Origin: an uncultured Planctomycetaceae bacterium
GTDB lineage: Bacteria; Planctomycetota; Planctomycetia; Pirellulales; Lacipirellulaceae
Direction of reading: 5' to 3'
Length of the DNA: 10,510 nt
NCBI GenBank assembly: GCA_937860165.1
Contig: CALMBE010000723.1
Location: 1 to 10,510, forward strand
The translations under genes were made by a program, and so were the position numbers. Below, piece by piece: positions 7,334 to 10,510 of this stretch. Every line of letters starts with the position of its first letter. Positions within the stretch are counted from its first letter, which is position 1. A model generated the notes under the pieces. It made no database searches. It saw nothing but the letters and a program-made list of their open reading frames with translations, and was not told where the DNA came from.

Positions 7334-9208
7334 ATGTTCACTGAACGCACTCATCGTTTACTGTCGGCTCTATTTATGCTTGCCGTGCCGTGCCTAGCGG
7401 CATACTATGTGGCGTATTTGCTCCGCTTTGATGCCAACTTGAGCGGTTACGCGCAGGCGGCATTTAACTCGTCGGCAGTATTTGTCGTGGCGGTAAAATT
7501 GATCTCGATGATGTACGCTCGGCTGCACTTGGATTGTGCGCGTTATGTCACTTTCAGCGATATGCTCTTACTCCTGCGAACAACGACCATCAGCACCATC
7601 GGGATCACGCTAGTCGACACCTTGTTCATTACTTCCGTGACAATCCCGCGAAGTGTGATACTTCTCGACTGGGGGATCACACTAATGATGCTGGCTGGGA
7701 TACGCACCTTGCCCCGGCTGATCCGCGATAAGGGCTGGCTCTTGGGAAAGACACCTGGAGCGTCGGTGTTGATCGTGGGTGCCAACGATGCCGGGGAAGC
7801 ACTACTCCGAAGCGTCCGCATCGCCCCGACACTCACTTATCGAGTCGTCGGCTTTGTGGACGACCGACCCAATTTTCAAAATCGGCGCATCGCTGGGGTG
7901 CCGGTGCTTGGTACTCGCAACGACATTTCACACTTGGTCGCCAAACATTCCATCGACGAAGTACTCATAACCAGCGGGACACTCCCCGGCAAAGATGTGC
8001 GAAGCCTCGTGGAACTCGCTAGTTGTGAAGCTTTCCGCGTTAAGGTGTTGCCCAGCTGCGAACAATTGCTTCGCGAGGATGTCGATGTGAATCCCCGCTC
8101 AGTGGCGATCGGCGATCTCTTGCGTCGACCGACCATCAAGCTCGACATCGCCGGGATTCGTGATTGGCTGTCCGATAAGGTTGTCATGGTGACCGGCAGC
8201 GCGGGGAGTATCGGCTCTGAAATCTGTCGCCAACTCCTGGAACTGTCCCCAGCCAAAATCGTGTTGGTCGATCGCTCGGAAACAGGACAGTTCTTCCTCG
8301 AACGTGAGCTGAGTCGTCTGGCGCCGCACATCGAAACGCACGTAGCCCTAGCCGATCTCACCGATCAAGGTCGGCTCCAAGCCGTTTTTGCCCAATACAG
8401 TCCTCAAATTGTGTTCCATGCCGCTGCCTACAAACATGTTCCACTTTTGGAGGCACATGTCGGGGAAGCGATCAAAAACATCGCGTTCGCTACGAGGAAT
8501 CTCGTCGACCTCGCCGAAGAATACCGCGTTGAGTCGTTTGTGATGATTTCGACCGATAAAGCAGTCAATCCCACGAGCGTCATGGGTTCCTGCAAACGAT
8601 TGGCCGAAAACTATGTCGAGGCCAAGGCTGCTACTTCTCCCTGTCGACTGGTAACCGTGCGGTTTGGCAATGTGCTCGATTCTGCTGGCAGTGTCGTACC
8701 ACTCTTTCGCGAGCAAATCGCTCGAGGGGGCCCGGTGACCGTCACGCATCCCGACATGGTTCGCTATTTCATGCTCATACCCGAAGCCGCTCAGTTGGTC
8801 ATTCAAGCAGGGGCGATGGGAAGGGGGGGCGAGATCTTTGTCCTCGACATGGGTGAACCGGTAAAAATTCTCGACCTCGCGCGGGACATGATTCAACTTT
8901 CTGGACTCCGTGTCGACGAAGATATCGAAATCGAAATCGCTGGACTCCGGCCGGGCGAAAAACTTTATGAAGAGCTCTACGCCTCCAACGAACGACATGC
9001 TCCTACCGGACATGACAAAATCATGAAAGCAATTGGACAGCCGCGCAGCCTACTGGAGGTATTGCATGATTTTGGCCAATTAAGCGAACTGCTCGATGCA
9101 CCCAACGAAATCGTTCGGCAGGCTTTGGCGGAAATTATCCCTGTGTTGCGGACAGAGGAAACCGAAAGCACCGACAACCGGCCAGCTACCGTTCGGATCG
9201 CTGCCTGA
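7334..9208 (+). CDS. Membrane-bound nucleotide-sugar 4,6-dehydratase (CapD/FlaA1/WbpM/PglF family)
   Basis: Characterised relatives convert UDP-GlcNAc to the UDP-4-keto-6-deoxy sugar, the first step towards sugars such as QuiNAc, FucNAc or bacillosamine used in surface glycans. Of 624 residues, the N-terminal 130 form four membrane segments (about 8-31, 41-62, 78-99, 104-125). A first Rossmann-like domain follows (VLIVGANDAGEA, 145-156; FVDDRP, 174-179), then the catalytic extended SDR domain with NAD-binding TGSAGSIGSE (287-296). The active-site stretch STDKAVNPTSVMGSCKR (406-422) has Thr407-Asp408-Lys409 and Met417 in place of the usual SDR tyrosine, with Lys421 four residues on, as in WbpM and PglF. 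FGNVLDSAGSV and GLRPGEKLYEEL (537-548) complete the family pattern. Length fits the long membrane-anchored class (about 590-665 residues). It starts 7 bases after the preceding stop, so translation is probably coupled. Exact substrate is inferred. Confidence 0.92.
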   Translation: MFTERTHRLLSALFMLAVPCLAAYYVAYLLRFDANLSGYAQAAFNSSAVFVVAVKLISMMYARLHLDCARYVTFSDMLLLLRTTTISTIGITLVDTLFITSVTIPRSVILLDWGITLMMLAGIRTLPRLIRDKGWLLGKTPGASVLIVGANDAGEALLRSVRIAPTLTYRVVGFVDDRPNFQNRRIAGVPVLGTRNDISHLVAKHSIDEVLITSGTLPGKDVRSLVELASCEAFRVKVLPSCEQLLREDVDVNPRSVAIGDLLRRPTIKLDIAGIRDWLSDKVVMVTGSAGSIGSEICRQLLELSPAKIVLVDRSETGQFFLERELSRLAPHIETHVALADLTDQGRLQAVFAQYSPQIVFHAAAYKHVPLLEAHVGEAIKNIAFATRNLVDLAEEYRVESFVMISTDKAVNPTSVMGSCKRLAENYVEAKAATSPCRLVTVRFGNVLDSAGSVVPLFREQIARGGPVTVTHPDMVRYFMLIPEAAQLVIQAGAMGRGGEIFVLDMGEPVKILDLARDMIQLSGLRVDEDIEIEIAGLRPGEKLYEELYASNERHAPTGHDKIMKAIGQPRSLLEVLHDFGQLSELLDAPNEIVRQALAEIIPVLRTEETESTDNRPATVRIAA

Positions 9209-9281
9209 TAAATTAGAGTGGGGACCGGGGAACGCTAAGCTGCAAACGTCTCGCAACCGAGTACCGACTAAAAGCATCTTT

Positions 9282-9410
9282 CTATAAGTGAATCTCGATC
9301 AAAGACACTCCCGTGCGCGGCAAAGAAAATTCGACGTGTACGCCGCTCTCTAAAACTGCGATTTTGCCCGGGTTCGACAATTTATACTGTGCGCGGCCTA
9401 CGGTGAGACG
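9282..9410 (-). pseudogene. Remnant of a gene's 3' end, possibly a glycoside hydrolase tail
   Basis: The minus strand, ending in a TAG at 9284-9282, encodes about 42 residues that read like a genuine C-terminus: KLSNPGKIAVLESG, then VHVEFSLPRTGVSLIEIHL. From memory, the strand ending LPRxGVSLI/L resembles the last beta strand of GH39-type (beta-xylosidase-like) and similar hydrolases; this is pattern recall, not a search result. The frame stays open upstream to an ATG at 9539, but that stretch crosses the 44-base repeat and the REP-like hairpin and shows no enzyme domain. I infer the 3' stub of a lost gene that once faced the polysaccharide operon. It could also be a chance open frame. Confidence 0.4.
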
Positions 9411-9458
9411 TTTTTGAGGTCCGACGCAACTGGTTACATCGCCCGTGTTTACGGACGC

Positions 9459-9501
9459 TTGTGATTCGAGAATTGTATCATTCAGGCCCGCGCGGAGTAT
9501 A
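9459..9501 (+). repeat. 44-base direct repeat, copy 2
   Basis: This is the partner of 10-53 in the same orientation: 37 of 44 aligned columns are identical and the final 15 bases (9487-9501) match exactly. Here the repeat is followed after one base by the guide and palindrome of a REP-like unit, whereas copy 1 continues into transposase coding sequence. It may therefore be the flank of a larger REP-type element. Confidence 0.7.
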
Positions 9502-9502
9502 A

Positions 9503-9540
9503 GGGTGCCATGGCCACGGCGGTACTCCGCTGTGGCCATG
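9503..9540 (+). repeat. REP-like hairpin 3 (14-bp stem)
   Basis: GGGTGCCA (9503-9510) leads into an inverted repeat: 9509-9522 (catggccacggcgg) pairs with 9527-9540 (ccgctgtggccatg) around a four-base loop, tact. That gives 14 pairs including one G-U. The guide GGGTGCCA is the exact reverse complement of the TGGCACCC tail of unit 2 (723-730), so this unit points the opposite way. The stem sequence differs from units 1 and 2, suggesting a different subfamily. It is not followed by a T run, so it is a poor intrinsic terminator. Confidence 0.7.
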
Positions 9541-9579
9541 CTTGCTCGCCCCCGAAATAATTTCCGAAAAATCTTCTTT

Positions 9580-9594
9580 TACTACTACTACTAC
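9580..9594. repeat. (TAC)5 trinucleotide run
   Basis: Five perfect tandem copies of TAC lie about 75 bases upstream of the SUMF1-like gene, followed shortly by the 8-base palindrome ggtatacc. A short run like this can slip during replication and might alter spacing within a promoter. No function is shown. Confidence 0.6.
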
Positions 9595-9653
9595 GGCGTG
9601 GTATACCGCGAACCTGTTCCTCCTGGGATCTCCCTCCTTGCTTTCACACCTTC

Positions 9654-9660
9654 GAAAGGA
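9654..9660 (+). promoter_or_regulatory. Strong Shine-Dalgarno site for the SUMF1-like gene
   Basis: GAAAGGA lies 7 bases before ATG 9668. It is the only clear purine-rich ribosome binding site in the window; the four polysaccharide genes have none. It decides the start of a gene that also begins with a good signal peptide. Confidence 0.7.
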
Positions 9661-9667
9661 CCTGCTT

Positions 9668-10510
9668 ATGAAAACCATCACAACTTTGATTCTACTGGCC
9701 CTCACACTCTTCTCCGCCCCTATCGCTCGCGCCGACACCTTCGGCAATGGGGCCAACACGTTCAATATCGAATTCGTCGACATCGGCAACCCGGGCAATG
9801 CCGCCGATACCACGGGCAGTCCTAATCCTGCCGGCTCGGTGGCCGTGGCCTACCGCATCGGCAAATACGAAATTTCGGAACAGATGATCGACAAGGCGAA
9901 CGCCTTGGGTTTACTCGGCATCACGAAAGACACCCGTGGCCCCGACAAGCCGGCGACGAGTGTAAGTTGGTTTGAAGCCGCCAAGTTTATCAATTGGCTC
10001 AACATCGACGCCAACAGCACCCCCGCTTACAAGTTTGACGGCAGTGGCAATTTTCAACTCTGGGCACCGAGCGACCCGGGCTACAATCCAAACAACCTTT
10101 TCCGCAATAGCCAGGCAAAATACTTCCTGCCGAGCGTCGACGAGTGGTACAAGGCGGCCTACTTCGACCCGAACGGTGGTGTGTATTACGACTACCCCAC
10201 GGGGAGCGACAGTGTTCCCACAGCCGTAGCCAGTGGCACGGTGGCTGGCACTGCGGTCTATGGTCAGTCTTTCGCTACAGGCCCAGCTGACATCATGTTG
10301 GCTGGCGGACTCAGTCCTTACGGCACGGCCGGTCAGGGGGGCAATGTCTTGGAATGGGAAGAAACCGACTTCGATCTGCTGAATGACTCGAGTTCGTCTG
10401 CTCGCGGGGTTCGCGGTGGCAGCTGGTACGACGGCTCCAGCTTCTTGCTCGCGACGTTCCGGGACGTCGACTTCCCGATGCTCGAGAGCTTCAACGTTGG
10501 TTTTCGTGTC
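9668..10510 (+). CDS. Secreted SUMF1/FGE-fold protein, cysteine-free, 3' end beyond the window
   Basis: The frame is open from ATG 9668 to the last base, giving 281 residues with no stop. A signal peptide is clear: MKTITT, a hydrophobic core LILLALTLF, then cleavage after ARA (about residue 22). The rest follows the FGE-sulfatase (SUMF1) pattern: RIGKYEISEQM (63-73), SWFEAAKFINWLN (100-112), FLPSVDEWYKAAY (153-165), GGNVLEWEETD (224-234), RGVRGGSWYDG (246-256) and VGFRV (277-281). True formylglycine-generating enzymes use two cysteines just before the final GFR motif; here that stretch (LLATFRDVDFPMLESFN) has none, and no cysteine occurs anywhere in the visible protein. I infer a structural or binding role outside the cytoplasm. 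In planctomycetes such proteins often end in a PEP-CTERM sorting tail; that part is not visible. It probably has its own promoter. Confidence 0.85.
   Translation, partial: MKTITTLILLALTLFSAPIARADTFGNGANTFNIEFVDIGNPGNAADTTGSPNPAGSVAVAYRIGKYEISEQMIDKANALGLLGITKDTRGPDKPATSVSWFEAAKFINWLNIDANSTPAYKFDGSGNFQLWAPSDPGYNPNNLFRNSQAKYFLPSVDEWYKAAYFDPNGGVYYDYPTGSDSVPTAVASGTVAGTAVYGQSFATGPADIMLAGGLSPYGTAGQGGNVLEWEETDFDLLNDSSSSARGVRGGSWYDGSSFLLATFRDVDFPMLESFNVGFRV

Larger units (their letters stand above)
9209..9667. other. Patchwork intergenic region between the dehydratase and SUMF1-like genes
   Basis: These 459 bases contain no intact gene. In order they hold a minus-strand coding remnant (9282-9410), repeat copy 2 (9459-9501), a REP-like hairpin (9503-9540), a short (TAC)5 run (9580-9594) and the ribosome binding site of the next gene. 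No U-rich intrinsic terminator is seen after the dehydratase stop at 9208. I found no convincing promoter for the downstream gene, although one would be expected here. Confidence 0.6.

Noticed and set aside
9282..9539. Minus-strand 85-residue frame as an intact gene
   Set aside because: Its start lies in the REP-like hairpin and its first half is repeat sequence; only the last ~42 residues look protein-like, so it is called a remnant.
9503..9540. Intrinsic terminator
   Set aside because: The hairpin is strong but has no T run on either side; it fits a REP-like unit better.
9445..9825. Plus-strand 126-residue frame with a run of tyrosines
   Set aside because: The tyrosine run is just the (TAC)5 repeat, and the frame overlaps the well-supported SUMF1-like gene out of frame.
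9972..10229. Plus-strand 85-residue frame
   Set aside because: Out-of-frame shadow of the SUMF1-like gene, with low-complexity Thr/Ser/Arg content.
1..10510. CRISPR array, tRNA or rRNA genes
   Set aside because: No regularly spaced repeats and no cloverleaf or rRNA-like sequence noticed on either strand.

Overview
The window looks like a piece of a Planctomycetota chromosome, most likely of the Pirellulales type. This is inferred from four things: a polysaccharide export/BY-kinase/Wzy-with-TPR set of planctomycete style, a secreted SUMF1-fold protein, start codons that mostly lack a Shine-Dalgarno sequence, and REP-like hairpins with a TGGYACCC tail of a kind I associate with this phylum. 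No single marker gene proves the assignment.

Layout. A REP-associated (Y1/HUH) transposase gene at 25-576 keeps its catalytic motifs but lacks the usual first beta strand. It begins inside a repeat (10-53) that recurs 9.4 kb away. The 362-base gap 577-938 carries two REP-like hairpins and possible leader hairpins. Four genes on the + strand then form a tight run (gaps of 35, 26 and 7 bases): an outer-membrane export lipoprotein (Wza type, 939-2189), a chain-length regulator fused to a tyrosine kinase (Wzc type, 2225-4567), an O-antigen ligase/Wzy-type membrane protein with a TPR tail (4594-7326), and a membrane-bound nucleotide-sugar 4,6-dehydratase (CapD/FlaA1/WbpM type, 7334-9208). Together they would supply a modified sugar nucleotide, polymerise or ligate the glycan, control its length by tyrosine phosphorylation, and export it. 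No glycosyltransferase, initiating phosphoglycosyl transferase or flippase is visible, so this is only part of an exopolysaccharide/capsule locus or a scattered module.

The 459-base gap 9209-9667 is a patchwork. It holds a minus-strand remnant that reads like the C-terminal tail of a glycoside hydrolase, the second copy of the 44-base repeat, a 14-bp REP-like hairpin, a (TAC)5 run, and a good Shine-Dalgarno sequence for the last gene. That gene (9668 to the window end, open at its 3' end) encodes an exported SUMF1/FGE-fold protein with no cysteine in the visible 281 residues, so it is unlikely to be a true formylglycine-generating enzyme.

No rRNA, tRNA, CRISPR array or convincing intrinsic terminator was seen. 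The most unusual signal is the link between the RAYT gene, the REP-like hairpins, and the pair of direct repeats that bracket the polysaccharide operon.
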